DNA of 42,318 nt from assembly GCA_020060625.1 (NCBI GenBank), contig JAGUZU010000067.1, positions 1 through 42,318 of the forward strand, read 5' to 3'. The position numbers were made by a program, and so were the translations under genes. Below the pieces are notes generated by a model. The model was given only the letters and a program-made list of their open reading frames with translations. It did not search any database and was not told the origin of the DNA. Shown here in pieces: positions 25,324 to 33,663 of this stretch (within the stretch, counting starts at the first letter, position 1; each line of letters opens with the position of its first letter). The stretch comes from Anaerolineales bacterium (GTDB lineage Bacteria; Chloroflexota; Anaerolineae; Anaerolineales; Villigracilaceae).

Positions 25324-25556
25324 TCGGCGGGTTCCGCCACGTCGAGGGTGGCTTGCTTTCCCTCGCGCTCCGCTGCCACACGGAGCAGGGTGCGAATGGA
25401 GTTTGCCACCTTGCCGCCCTTGCCAATCACGCGCCCCATGTCGTCTTTGGCGACATTCAATTGAATACGGACTCGGTTGCCGCCATTCTGCTTGACGACG
25501 ACTTCATCGGGGTGGTCAACCAGGGATTGGGCAATGTATTCGATCAGGGATTTCAT
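25320..25556 (-). CDS. khpA: KH-domain RNA-binding protein KhpA
   Basis: A 78-residue single KH domain; in other bacteria KhpA forms an RNA-binding heterodimer with KhpB/Jag. The GxxG loop is GRVIGKGGKVANSIR. The ATG at 25556 is preferred over GTG at 25562, since AAGG lies five bases before the ATG. It sits between rpsP and rimM, as is usual, but 75 bases after rpsP with a repeat hairpin in the gap. Confidence 0.93.
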   Translation of the reverse strand: MKSLIEYIAQSLVDHPDEVVVKQNGGNRVRIQLNVAKDDMGRVIGKGGKVANSIRTLLRVAAEREGKQATLDVAEPAE

Positions 25557-25570
25557 GGTCACCTTGCAAG

Positions 25571-25621
25571 AAACCCTAAAGGTTTCACGAAGTCCTCGAA
25601 GAGGGAAAACCTTTAGGGTTT
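25571..25621. repeat. Perfect 15-bp inverted repeat between rpsP and khpA
   Basis: Bases 25571-25585 and 25607-25621 are perfect reverse complements (AAACCCTAAAGGTTT and its complement) around a 21-base loop. There is no adjacent long T tract. It looks like a dispersed palindromic repeat inserted inside a ribosomal operon and could stabilise the rpsP mRNA or reduce downstream expression. Confidence 0.8.
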
Positions 25622-25631
25622 GGTTGTTTGA

Positions 25632-25976
25632 TTAATCCTTGCGGGTTTTTACAGGCGCTCCGCGCTTGACTTCCGCCTCGGCGGCTTCGGCGAGAAGCGC
25701 TTCAACAGATTCGCCCTTTTTGAAACGCTCAAACCGCTCCAGCAAACCGGCTGATTTAAAAATCTTCTCCACTGAATCGGAGGGCTGCGCGCCGTTCTTC
25801 ATCCAGTGATAGATCCGGTCTTCATGCAATTTGATCGTAGCGGGATTGGTGCGCGGGTTGTACACGCCCAAAATCTCCAAAAAGCGACCGTCGCGGGGGG
25901 ATTCCTTGTCCGCTGCAACGACGCGGTACGTGGGTTGGCCCTTGAGACCAATACGACGCAAACGAATTCGAACCAT
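25632..25976 (-). CDS. rpsP: 30S ribosomal protein S16
   Basis: A 114-residue S16 with the family start MVRIRLRRIGLKGQPTYRVV and LGVYNPRTNP. The C-terminus has an extension rich in Glu/Ala then Lys (ESVEALLAEAAEAE, VKRGAPVKTRKD), common in this phylum. AAAGGAG lies about 11 bases upstream. TAAAAT on the minus strand (26063-26068) is a plausible -10 box about 90 bases upstream. It heads the rpsP-khpA-rimM-dprA run. Confidence 0.96.
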   Translation of the reverse strand: MVRIRLRRIGLKGQPTYRVVAADKESPRDGRFLEILGVYNPRTNPATIKLHEDRIYHWMKNGAQPSDSVEKIFKSAGLLERFERFKKGESVEALLAEAAEAEVKRGAPVKTRKD

Positions 25977-26086
25977 CTTGAAACTTGCTCCTTTAGAATG
26001 TTTTACGTTTCAGGCAGGCGCTAGAGACAGAGAGGGATGCGCGGGCTGAAATCGCGGGCTGTATTTTACCAGAGAATCGAGTGTTT

Positions 26087-26917
26087 TCACGAATATTGAA
26101 CCACGCCCGAATCAGAGACGGAAAGCGTCTTCCCGCAATTTTTGCATTCGAAAGATAAAGGCTGCGCCAACATCCCGACTTGACCGCAGTTGGAACAAGT
26201 CAAAATATCGGAAAGCGGCTTGATGCTGGCAGGGACCAGCCCACCCGGCTTGCGGGCAAAGACGCGGTCGAATACACGCCACCAGGGAGTGATCTCCACG
26301 TCAATGAATCCGGCGTTGTTCAACCGCCTGGTAAACTCCCGCGCGTCAACCACCTTTGCCCTGCGCCCGGAAGCCTCCGTGCCGCGCGAAGTGAGCAGGA
26401 TGCCGCCCGGACGAAGCAGCCTTTGACATTCAGCCAGCGGGGTATCCATCTCAGGCATGACCTCGAGCGCCTCCAAACAGGCAACCGCGTCGAAGGATTG
26501 GTCTGGAAACGGAAGCGGGAACGTTTCGTACTGAAGCAGCGACACTGCCTCCTTGCTGTCTTCAAGTTTTTCCGCCGCCTTCGACAACATCCCCGTTGAA
26601 ATATCAACGGCAATGACACTGCCGCTGAAATCCGCCTCACGCGTGAGGGCAAAGGGAAGCCGCCCCGTGCCTGTTGCAACATCCAGAATCATCGGAGCGG
26701 GCGCGCCTTTCAACGCGGACAACAGCGGCTTTGCCAAAAATTCGGCGTCCTGTTTTTGGCTCTCGCCCTTGCCAATGTCATATCGTTTCGCCCAGCGGTC
26801 ATACAGCCACGCCTGAATGCGCGGGCTGAGGTGAGTCCCTTCGTAGAAATAGATTTCACGGTCAACAAGCGCGAAGAGGGCGATCAAAACAATCGCCGCC
26901 AATATCCACAGCCACAT
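26087..26917 (-). CDS. Membrane-anchored SAM methyltransferase with C-terminal zinc ribbon
   Basis: A 276-residue protein with an N-terminal TM segment (about 2-18), a class I methyltransferase core (ILDVATGTGR at 77-86; VIAVDISTGML; LRPGGILL), and a C-terminal zinc ribbon with C241, C244, C258 and C261. The substrate is unknown; the anchor suggests a lipid or membrane-linked target. AAGGAA overlaps the end of the MFS gene, whose TAA stop is only one base from this ATG, so the two are coupled. It is too far from the terpene operon to be assigned to it. Confidence 0.82.
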   Translation of the reverse strand: MWLWILAAIVLIALFALVDREIYFYEGTHLSPRIQAWLYDRWAKRYDIGKGESQKQDAEFLAKPLLSALKGAPAPMILDVATGTGRLPFALTREADFSGSVIAVDISTGMLSKAAEKLEDSKEAVSLLQYETFPLPFPDQSFDAVACLEALEVMPEMDTPLAECQRLLRPGGILLTSRGTEASGRRAKVVDAREFTRRLNNAGFIDVEITPWWRVFDRVFARKPGGLVPASIKPLSDILTCSNCGQVGMLAQPLSFECKNCGKTLSVSDSGVVQYS

Positions 26918-26918
26918 A

Positions 26919-28178
26919 TTATGTTCCTTCCGCAAATTGTAGATTTTTATCAGGGAGAATCCGCTCCACATCGCGAAGCGGCGGGACGATAAACCCGACC
27001 AGAAATGCAGTTGAGCCGATCAAACCAGCCAGCACAAGCAAAACGGAAAAATTATTTTCAAACAGGAGGTGATCTGCAAGCCAGCCCGAAGCCGCCATGC
27101 CAAATAAATATGGGACTTGCACCAGCAACCTGCGCGCAGACAACACGCGCCCTTGAATATCCACGTCCACTTTGGATTGCCAGATGGCAAGATTGCCGCC
27201 CTCCACGAACGGCTCGAAAAATGCAAAAAGGAAACTGGCAATGCCCCAGACAATTACGCTTCGCCCCACGCCCAAGCCTGCCACACCCAACAGGCAGGCT
27301 CCCACGCCGCCAAGCAGGATTCCGTTCATCCTTTTCTTCGGTCCGCCCCAAATGCCCAGAAGCGTCCCTCCGGCAATTCCGCCAAAAGCCCCGCTGGATT
27401 GGACGCCCGCCAGTAAACTTTTATCGCCCGTCTGGCTCAGGATAAGCGGCGCCATCAACGTGGCTCCGACGGCGAGAAAGAAATTTGCGAACATAAATAA
27501 CCCGATCAATGCCCGCAGGCTCGGCTTGGAATGGATGTATCGAAAGCCGAAGGAAACGTCCCGCAGGATTCTGCTTTGGGTCGGCGAAGCAGGTTCGGGC
27601 GAAGTTCGAGGCGGGATTCTTATCCAAAGAAGGGCGCCAAAGGCGAAGAGGAAGGTGAGCAGGTCGAGCAGCATGATTCCTTCCATCCCGATTTTGGAAA
27701 GCAGGATTGCGGCAAGGATGGGAGCGAGAAGCCCCGAAAACGCGTGCGCCAAACCCATCATGCCTTCCGCGCGGGCGTAGTGTTCCTTTGGAACCATGAG
27801 GGTGGCAACCGTGATGTAGGCGGGATATTGGAATGCTGTGAAGACGCCCGTGAGCAAACCCAAAATGTAGATATGCCAGAGTTCGAGCGAGCCGCTGATA
27901 TAAATCAGAAAGACGACGATGGTGGCGATGGCGCTTGCCATGTCGCTGAACATGAGCGTCAGTTTGCGGTTCCAACGGTCTACGAATGCGCCTGCAAACG
28001 GACTAAAAAGAAGCGAGGGGAGGAATGTAAAAAAACCGACAAGGGCAAGCGATGCTGCCTGTTCCGTTTTTTCCCAAACCCAAATCGTAAAGGCGAACCA
28101 GGTCATTGCGCTGCCGATAATGGAAATCATTTGCCCAAACCAGAGAACGGCGAAGGCTTGCATTGACCTGTTTGCCAT
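26919..28178 (-). CDS. Major facilitator superfamily permease
   Basis: A 419-residue polytopic protein with about 11-12 TM segments, resembling the MFS_3/EntS-like exporter branch. The loop 2-3 signature appears as GAFVDRWNRKLTLMFSD, and SGLLAPILAAILLSKIG lies in TM5. The substrate cannot be predicted. No Shine-Dalgarno site is evident before the ATG at 28178. The stop is one base from the start of the downstream methyltransferase. The 51 bases between this gene and the response regulator hold only a GC-rich palindrome. Confidence 0.85.
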   Translation of the reverse strand: MANRSMQAFAVLWFGQMISIIGSAMTWFAFTIWVWEKTEQAASLALVGFFTFLPSLLFSPFAGAFVDRWNRKLTLMFSDMASAIATIVVFLIYISGSLELWHIYILGLLTGVFTAFQYPAYITVATLMVPKEHYARAEGMMGLAHAFSGLLAPILAAILLSKIGMEGIMLLDLLTFLFAFGALLWIRIPPRTSPEPASPTQSRILRDVSFGFRYIHSKPSLRALIGLFMFANFFLAVGATLMAPLILSQTGDKSLLAGVQSSGAFGGIAGGTLLGIWGGPKKRMNGILLGGVGACLLGVAGLGVGRSVIVWGIASFLFAFFEPFVEGGNLAIWQSKVDVDIQGRVLSARRLLVQVPYLFGMAASGWLADHLLFENNFSVLLVLAGLIGSTAFLVGFIVPPLRDVERILPDKNLQFAEGT

Positions 28179-28229
28179 GAAATATAAACCCGGTATCCGC
28201 GCGCGGAGGCGCGATGTGTTTCGGATGGA

Positions 28230-28592
28230 TTATTGTTGGGGACGGAGGCGCGCCGACAGATCGCGCAATTGCGTAAACGAGACGGGCTTGATAAGAACCA
28301 GGTCCGCCAGGTTTCGCATACGTTCGCCCATTTGCGCGTCGGCAGTGGCGACAACGACACGGGTCTTTTCCAGCCTTGCGTCGCCGCGGATTTGATCCAG
28401 AAGTTTGTCGCCAGCCATGTTCGGCAGGTGCATGTCCAGAATGACCACATCCGGCACAACCTGCTGTAAACGCTCATGAGCGACAAGCCCGTCGTTTATG
28501 ATTTCCGTTTTGTAGTCGGCGGCGATCAGCGCCTGGCTGAAAATTTCGGCAAGGTCCTCGTCATCCTCGACAATCAATGAAAATACATCCAT
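28230..28592 (-). CDS. Single-domain response regulator
   Basis: A 120-residue receiver-only protein. Acidic residues E9-D10-D11, phospho-acceptor D53 (VVILDMHLPN), T83 and K102 are present. No output domain exists, so it must act through a partner, as in phosphorelays or protein-interaction switches. TAGGAGG lies about five bases before the ATG. It starts nine bases after the histidine kinase stop and is surely its partner. Confidence 0.92.
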   Translation of the reverse strand: MDVFSLIVEDDEDLAEIFSQALIAADYKTEIINDGLVAHERLQQVVPDVVILDMHLPNMAGDKLLDQIRGDARLEKTRVVVATADAQMGERMRNLADLVLIKPVSFTQLRDLSARLRPQQ

Positions 28593-28601
28593 GGCATCCT
28601 C

Positions 28602-30284
28602 CTAATTTGTAATGAGCGGCAAGGTGACTGTAAACACGCTGCCGGCATTCGTCTGACTATCCACGTTAATCCTGCCGTTCATCAATTCCACCAGTTGTTT
28701 GACGATGGCAAGCCCCAAGCCGACTCCTCCGTAGTTTCGGGTGGCGGAGCTTTCCACTTGGCGGAAAGTATCGAAAATATACTCCCGCGCTTCTTCGGGT
28801 ATGCCTTCCCCTGTATCTTTAACTTGAATCTGCCAGGTTTTATCACCCGCTTTATTTATGGAGACTCGCACCTCGCCTCCTTTGGGTGTAAATTTTATGG
28901 CATTGTTGGTCAGGTTGATCATAATCTGCTGCAACCGTTGGGAATCGCCAATGAGGGTTTGGGGCATACGCGAATCAATTTCTGTAACAAGATTAACGCC
29001 TTTCTCCGATGAGATGTGTTCCATCGTATCCTGCACGCTTTTCAGCAGTTCTGACGGATTACAGGGTTCGGAGTTTATCTTCATCCGCCCGGATTGGATT
29101 TGCGCCTGGTCCAAAAGTTCGCTTACGATGGATAAAAGCCGCCGCGTGTTTTCCATGATCCGCACGGAGACTTTTTTCTGGCTTTCGCTCACCGGTCCAT
29201 ACACCGTTTCCTTGATCATTTCGGCGAAGCCCAGGATCGCATTGAGCGGGGTTCGCAATTCGTGTGAAACGACTGCGACGAAGGTGTCTTTCATTCTTTC
29301 GAGTTCGGCTTCCCGTGTCACGTCGCGGAATACCGCCACAGTACCGATGGATTGATTATTTACATCCCTCACTTCCGCCGCGTTAACGGAGAGGGTCTTT
29401 TTGCCCCAATTTACGCGGAAGGTCGGCACTGCGCCTTCACGGGCAAATATATTGCTGATGCGGGCGTGTTGATCCGCCTCGATTTCACTCGAACTAAGGA
29501 GGTTTGAAATCCCATGCCCAATAATCGCCTCCTGGGGTTTCCCCGTCAATGCCGTTATGGAGGGGTTGGCGACAATCGCGCTGCCGTGATTGTCGAACAC
29601 CACCACGCCGTCGGCAATGCTGTTCAAAATCGCCTCGCGTTGACTGGCTTGCGCCGCCTCGCGCGTGAGGGATTCGGATAGTTCGCTCGTCCGTTCGACC
29701 ACGCGCTGGTCCAATTCGGCGTTGATGACCCGGAGTTCACGGAGGGCTTGTTCGAGGTTGCGAGACGAAAACCAGGAAATAAAAGCAAGCATAAAAAAGC
29801 CAATAATAGCTGTAATATTCGGCGGCAGGTCTGTTTGACGCGCCAAAACAGAAACAATTATGGTGTTAACAACCGCAAAAAAGAAGCTGCTGGCAGGAGC
29901 AAAAATCAAACTAGAAATCACGATCGGTATCGTAAATATAAACAGCGAACGCCCATTTGATAGTTGTTCGGGCGTGTCGCTAAATGTCGAAACTACAACA
30001 AGAAGCAAAAGTAAAGAAAATGATGCGATCCTACTGGATCGCTTATTGAATTGATACACTCCAGCGCTGGTAAGTATTGCAACCACAGCACTAATTACAG
30101 TCAATTGATTGTCTTGCTGTACCCATCTTTCTGGATTAATAAACAAAAATACAAGAATTGCAACCAGTCCCAACAGAGATAAGACAAAAAAGCCAAAAGA
30201 TAAAATTCGGACAATCTCCTGTCTGCGAGTTTCGTCAGGATCATTTCTATCTGGGAATATGTAACTACGTATTTTTGTCCACAT
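28602..30284 (-). CDS. PAS-domain sensor histidine kinase
   Basis: A 560-residue kinase. The N-terminal half has about five to six TM segments (28-50, 62-78, 87-103, 113-132, 134-172), a coiled linker (173-215) and a PAS domain (about 217-325). The HisKA domain holds FVAVVSHELRTPLNAI with phospho-acceptor H341. The ATPase has N box NLTNNAIKF (457-465), G1 DTGEGIP (490-496) and G2 GGVGLGLAI (519-527). GGAG lies ten bases before the ATG. TTGACG-17-TATGGA (30324-30296, minus) might be its own promoter. The TM-coding part is AT-rich like the terpene genes upstream. Confidence 0.93.
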   Translation of the reverse strand: MWTKIRSYIFPDRNDPDETRRQEIVRILSFGFFVLSLLGLVAILVFLFINPERWVQQDNQLTVISAVVAILTSAGVYQFNKRSSRIASFSLLLLLVVVSTFSDTPEQLSNGRSLFIFTIPIVISSLIFAPASSFFFAVVNTIIVSVLARQTDLPPNITAIIGFFMLAFISWFSSRNLEQALRELRVINAELDQRVVERTSELSESLTREAAQASQREAILNSIADGVVVFDNHGSAIVANPSITALTGKPQEAIIGHGISNLLSSSEIEADQHARISNIFAREGAVPTFRVNWGKKTLSVNAAEVRDVNNQSIGTVAVFRDVTREAELERMKDTFVAVVSHELRTPLNAILGFAEMIKETVYGPVSESQKKVSVRIMENTRRLLSIVSELLDQAQIQSGRMKINSEPCNPSELLKSVQDTMEHISSEKGVNLVTEIDSRMPQTLIGDSQRLQQIMINLTNNAIKFTPKGGEVRVSINKAGDKTWQIQVKDTGEGIPEEAREYIFDTFRQVESSATRNYGGVGLGLAIVKQLVELMNGRINVDSQTNAGSVFTVTLPLITN

Positions 30285-30339
30285 AATTACCGCTCTCCAT
30301 AAATTAACAACAAATAGACGTCAATTCATTATCAAACCA

Positions 30340-31833
30340 CTATTTTTCATCTGCCAGAGTTAATGCGCTCAATATACTCGATTTCACAAGAATTTCAGGA
30401 CAATAAAGGGATTTGTCTATCCATAGCGGAGGATATGGTGGTTCGCAGTTCTTCAACAACCAGTATCTAGCCTGCTCAACCCTGCCAAGAAATGATTTAC
30501 CTGTATATCTCTGCCAAATTACCAAGGCTTGTATACAATAAGATGTCTCTTCGGCGGTCGATTTTTCGTAAAAACCCCATGATCCATCCGCCTTTTGGGT
30601 ATCGAGCATCCATCGAATTGATTCGCGACATAAGTCGTCATCATACTCTTTCGCAAGAATAATCAAATGAGAAGTTGTGTAATAAGGAGAGACATTCCAT
30701 TTATCAAACCAATATCCACCAGATCGACGCATCGAACGAATAAATCGAATTGCCTTTTGAATGCTTGGGTGCGATTTTTCAAAACCGGCATATCTTAAAG
30801 CACCAAGCACATGAATATTTACATCTACTGAAGGATTGGCTTCGTAGTGAAAGCAACGAAACCAGTCTTCCTCCTCATACTGCAATACAGCATCTAGTTC
30901 CGGCTTTCTTCCAAATTTCGCTAAAATCTCATAAGCAACATTAGTGTCATCACCGTCGGTTAATGTAAAACTGTCTGAAAAACCTAAACCTTGTCCCTGC
31001 CTCCAGTGTTGCTCTAAATAATCCAAATGATTATTACAAAGGGTCGCAATCTCTTTGTCCTCCCAATACAGGTTTGTAATGGAAAGATTCCATAGTACCC
31101 AAATTCGCTCGAATACTTCAATTGGCGATAGAGTAGGCGCTCCACCACCCCTAGCAGAAACAATTGGAGAGAGGTAGTTTAATGCGGCTCTATTTCCTGG
31201 GTCAACATAAAGGGCAAAATGGGCAGTTGCAGAAGGGCTATTCCCCACAGAGCCGTTTTTCTCCTGCAAATTCTCCACATCCAACAAATTCAGTTTATCT
31301 ATTCCTGTCATTTCGGCAGAATGCGCAACTGTAACAAAACGAGAGACTTTAATTCCTGACAATTTCTTCATCTTTATTTCGCGCATACGAGAAAGCTTGC
31401 CGAGTATTCGTTCTTTCTGCTGCTTAATAATCCCTAATTTTTCCGCCTCAGCAACCAAAGTAGGTACTATTACTTCAAAACCTACTGTTGCACCATTGGG
31501 GTCAAGTTGGAGTCTCTGCGTTGCATCAGAGGTTAGTTTATCCAATGCGATTAATCCATTTTGGATCATTATTCTATCTGCGTGACGCCGCCCCCTATAA
31601 GTCAAAGCTATCATGGCAGATAATGTACAAATAATTCGATCATGATAATATAGCGGGTACGATGCTCCCCAAGAGCCGTCATCAAGTTGATGCTCACAAA
31701 TCCACTCCAGCGCCTGATTGCTCATTTCGGGCTCAATATCTTTTAGTCTGGCAATCCACGCCGTATCATAAGGCGTACTTGATAAATTGCTTTCAAGATC
31801 AATTTTTTTTAATAGTTCAGAAAATGTTTCCAT
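30340..31833 (-). CDS. Class II diterpene cyclase (copalyl/tuberculosinyl diphosphate synthase type)
   Basis: Expected to protonate and cyclise geranylgeranyl diphosphate to a bicyclic diphosphate. The 497-residue length fits bacterial class II diterpene cyclases such as Rv3377c. The N-terminus has STPYDTAWIARL (19-30) and QLDDGSWG (49-56). GSVGNSPSATAHF (194-206) is a further family motif. The protonating DxDD motif is D293-G-D295-D296 in LTDGDDTNVAYEI. C-terminal toroid repeats include QKADGSWGFYE. No DDxxD class I motif was seen. It follows the Rv3378c-like gene by 19 bases. Product stereochemistry cannot be read from sequence. Confidence 0.88.
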   Translation of the reverse strand: METFSELLKKIDLESNLSSTPYDTAWIARLKDIEPEMSNQALEWICEHQLDDGSWGASYPLYYHDRIICTLSAMIALTYRGRRHADRIMIQNGLIALDKLTSDATQRLQLDPNGATVGFEVIVPTLVAEAEKLGIIKQQKERILGKLSRMREIKMKKLSGIKVSRFVTVAHSAEMTGIDKLNLLDVENLQEKNGSVGNSPSATAHFALYVDPGNRAALNYLSPIVSARGGGAPTLSPIEVFERIWVLWNLSITNLYWEDKEIATLCNNHLDYLEQHWRQGQGLGFSDSFTLTDGDDTNVAYEILAKFGRKPELDAVLQYEEEDWFRCFHYEANPSVDVNIHVLGALRYAGFEKSHPSIQKAIRFIRSMRRSGGYWFDKWNVSPYYTTSHLIILAKEYDDDLCRESIRWMLDTQKADGSWGFYEKSTAEETSYCIQALVIWQRYTGKSFLGRVEQARYWLLKNCEPPYPPLWIDKSLYCPEILVKSSILSALTLADEK

Positions 31834-31852
31834 AGTGAATGCCTGAAGTTTT

Positions 31853-32767
31853 TTATTTTTCCAAATTTATATCTGCATACCAAATATTGTCGCGAACATA
31901 ACCAACCCCTAGGGCGTCTTCGCGCATATTCATGTAGTAATTCTGCATTAAACCAAGAGCATCTTTCGACATTTGTGAATAGTCCGGCTCCGGTAACGGA
32001 CGAAGAAACATATGGTCGTACAGGATTTTTCTCAACAATATATTTTCCATATAAAGTGAGGGGGCAATTGTAAAATACAAACTCTCTCCTCCCCAATCAA
32101 GCAAAGGGTAATCGAAAACAGTAAATTTTTCAAAACCAATAAACAAATCAGCCTTGCCAATATCTTCACCATAATAGATTTCTATCAATTCTTGCTTAGT
32201 GGGAATCCTCTTATTTGCAAGATAATATTTCACAGAAAGTTCTGCCAACATTTCCGCAGAATCGTCAGCAAAAACTCCATAAAAGAGTCCGTGTTTTTTA
32301 TTCGAGGATGTCGAGCTAGTAACTTTATCAAATAATTCTGTAATTGATGTGTGTCGGGTTGATTCAAATTTTCTTCGATAATTGCCATAAAAATGCACAT
32401 GGATTTCATATCTATCATAGAAAGATGTAAAGATGGGGTGATCTGCCAATAAACCCATACTTGCCCCAATTTGGGTCATGTATTCTTCGCCGCGTTTCAG
32501 AATCTCCCCACCAAAAACAGGTGCTATGACAGTTTCAATCCCATAATCGAAAAGCAATCGAAACAGATTTACATATGCTTTACTAGTAGATTCAATATAA
32601 TCTTGCGCTGATCTCTGGAAATTTTTTTCTCCATGTTCCAATACAAACCACCGCCGCGTGCCGTTGAAGGGGAAGACGCATGTTTTTGTCCCGCTCGCGC
32701 GGACGATATCGGCGACTTCTTCATTGGAGAGAGACAAGAATTCTTCCAGTTTCATGGGTTTCGACAT
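31853..32767 (-). CDS. Rv3378c-like diterpene synthase/transferase (cis-prenyltransferase fold)
   Basis: Homologue of M. tuberculosis Rv3378c (tuberculosinyl adenosine transferase/tuberculosinol synthase), recognised from memory over nearly its whole 304 residues. Matching blocks are FPFNGTRRWF (32-41), YGIETVIAPVF (75-85), HVHFYGNYRRK (123-133), SSTSSNKKHGL (151-161), YYGEDIGKADLFIGF (198-212), SLYFTIAPSLYM (229-240) and LRKILYDHMFLR (245-256). It should act on the cyclase product, replacing diphosphate with water, a nucleoside or another acceptor. N35 replaces the Asp (D34) I recall in Rv3378c. The start overlaps the sulfotransferase stop (TAATG). Most of the gene is AT-rich, unlike its first 130 bases. 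Confidence 0.85.
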   Translation of the reverse strand: MSKPMKLEEFLSLSNEEVADIVRASGTKTCVFPFNGTRRWFVLEHGEKNFQRSAQDYIESTSKAYVNLFRLLFDYGIETVIAPVFGGEILKRGEEYMTQIGASMGLLADHPIFTSFYDRYEIHVHFYGNYRRKFESTRHTSITELFDKVTSSTSSNKKHGLFYGVFADDSAEMLAELSVKYYLANKRIPTKQELIEIYYGEDIGKADLFIGFEKFTVFDYPLLDWGGESLYFTIAPSLYMENILLRKILYDHMFLRPLPEPDYSQMSKDALGLMQNYYMNMREDALGVGYVRDNIWYADINLEK

Positions 32768-33663
32768 TATTTCACCGTTTGATCCTCTTCAGCGTTGGAC
32801 ATTATTGAAACGAGCGCATCCACCGATTGCAGGTATTCCAACCAGCCGGGGTATAGGGCAAAGTCGCTTTCCCGATAAGATTCGTCGGGGTGGATGGTCT
32901 TAACTCTCAGGAAGTTGTATAAAGCCCGTTGTTCTGCGGTGACAGGCTCGAGGTCCGCGAGAGAGGCGGGGGCATGAAAATGGTGTTTGCCGCTCTCGAT
33001 AAGCGACGTCATCGCTTCGATATGCGAATCGTCATCCAGATCGCAATGGGAGTTGAGGAATTCCGAAAGCCGCCCACATTCCCGTTGTGGATGTTGAAGC
33101 AACTGGTCATAGGCAATGAAAATTTTTCGCGGCGCGCTTTGAGTGGCAGCGAGGATATTCAACATGCAAAACTGCCAGTAGGCAAGACCGGCGGAAAGCG
33201 GTGTTTCATCAGGCGAAAGCCCCTCCATTTTTGAGGCGGAAAGGATTGTCTCGACGGGATGGCGGATTGGGATAATGTAAATTGCGTCATCCCAAAAATG
33301 CGACCAAAACGGGATCACAAGCGGGATGCGCGGATCTTTCCAGACCCATGCGCCTGCTTCCGCTTCCCGCGCCTCCGAATCCATATCAGCCAGAACCTGT
33401 TTCGCCCGTCCCACAATTTTCGCATCCTTCAACTTTTCAACGAGGACGCCCGCAGGCGTGGGAACACGGCTGTTGTTATTCAACAAATCGTCGTTTATTT
33501 TTTGCAAGGCAAGGTGTTCGAGATAACCATATTCATCCTCGAAGAGGTCATCTTGTTTTCCGGCATACGCGCCCCATTCGCGGACAAGGCGGGTGAGCAA
33601 CGAGGTCCCACTGCGATAGATGCCACAAACAATGATTCGGCGAGGCACGATGAACACTCCCAT
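32767..33663 (-). CDS. Sulfotransferase-family protein
   Basis: A 298-residue PAPS-dependent sulfotransferase-like protein. The 5'-phosphosulfate loop is GIYRSGTSLL (14-23). WKDPR (108-112) and IRHPVETILSASK (133-145) form the 3'-phosphate region. Such enzymes sulfate hydroxyls of lipids, sugars or small molecules. The ATG at 33663 overlaps the upstream stop by one base (TAATG); an alternative GTG at 33648 has GGGAG eight bases upstream. Its stop overlaps the terpenyl transferase start in the same way, so it is a likely tailoring enzyme of that pathway. Confidence 0.85.
   Translation of the reverse strand: MGVFIVPRRIIVCGIYRSGTSLLTRLVREWGAYAGKQDDLFEDEYGYLEHLALQKINDDLLNNNSRVPTPAGVLVEKLKDAKIVGRAKQVLADMDSEAREAEAGAWVWKDPRIPLVIPFWSHFWDDAIYIIPIRHPVETILSASKMEGLSPDETPLSAGLAYWQFCMLNILAATQSAPRKIFIAYDQLLQHPQRECGRLSEFLNSHCDLDDDSHIEAMTSLIESGKHHFHAPASLADLEPVTAEQRALYNFLRVKTIHPDESYRESDFALYPGWLEYLQSVDALVSIMSNAEEDQTVK

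Noticed and set aside
26087-28178. MFS exporter and methyltransferase as part of the terpene cluster
   Set aside because: They have normal GC content, form their own coupled pair, and lie beyond the response regulator; linkage is possible but not supported.
30340-31833. Squalene-hopene cyclase
   Set aside because: The protein is about 500 residues rather than about 630, has the STPYDTAW start of diterpene cyclases, and is paired with an Rv3378c-like gene.
31853-32767. Ordinary undecaprenyl diphosphate synthase
   Set aside because: The DGNGRWA-type motif is replaced by NGTRRWF and the extended blocks match Rv3378c rather than UppS.
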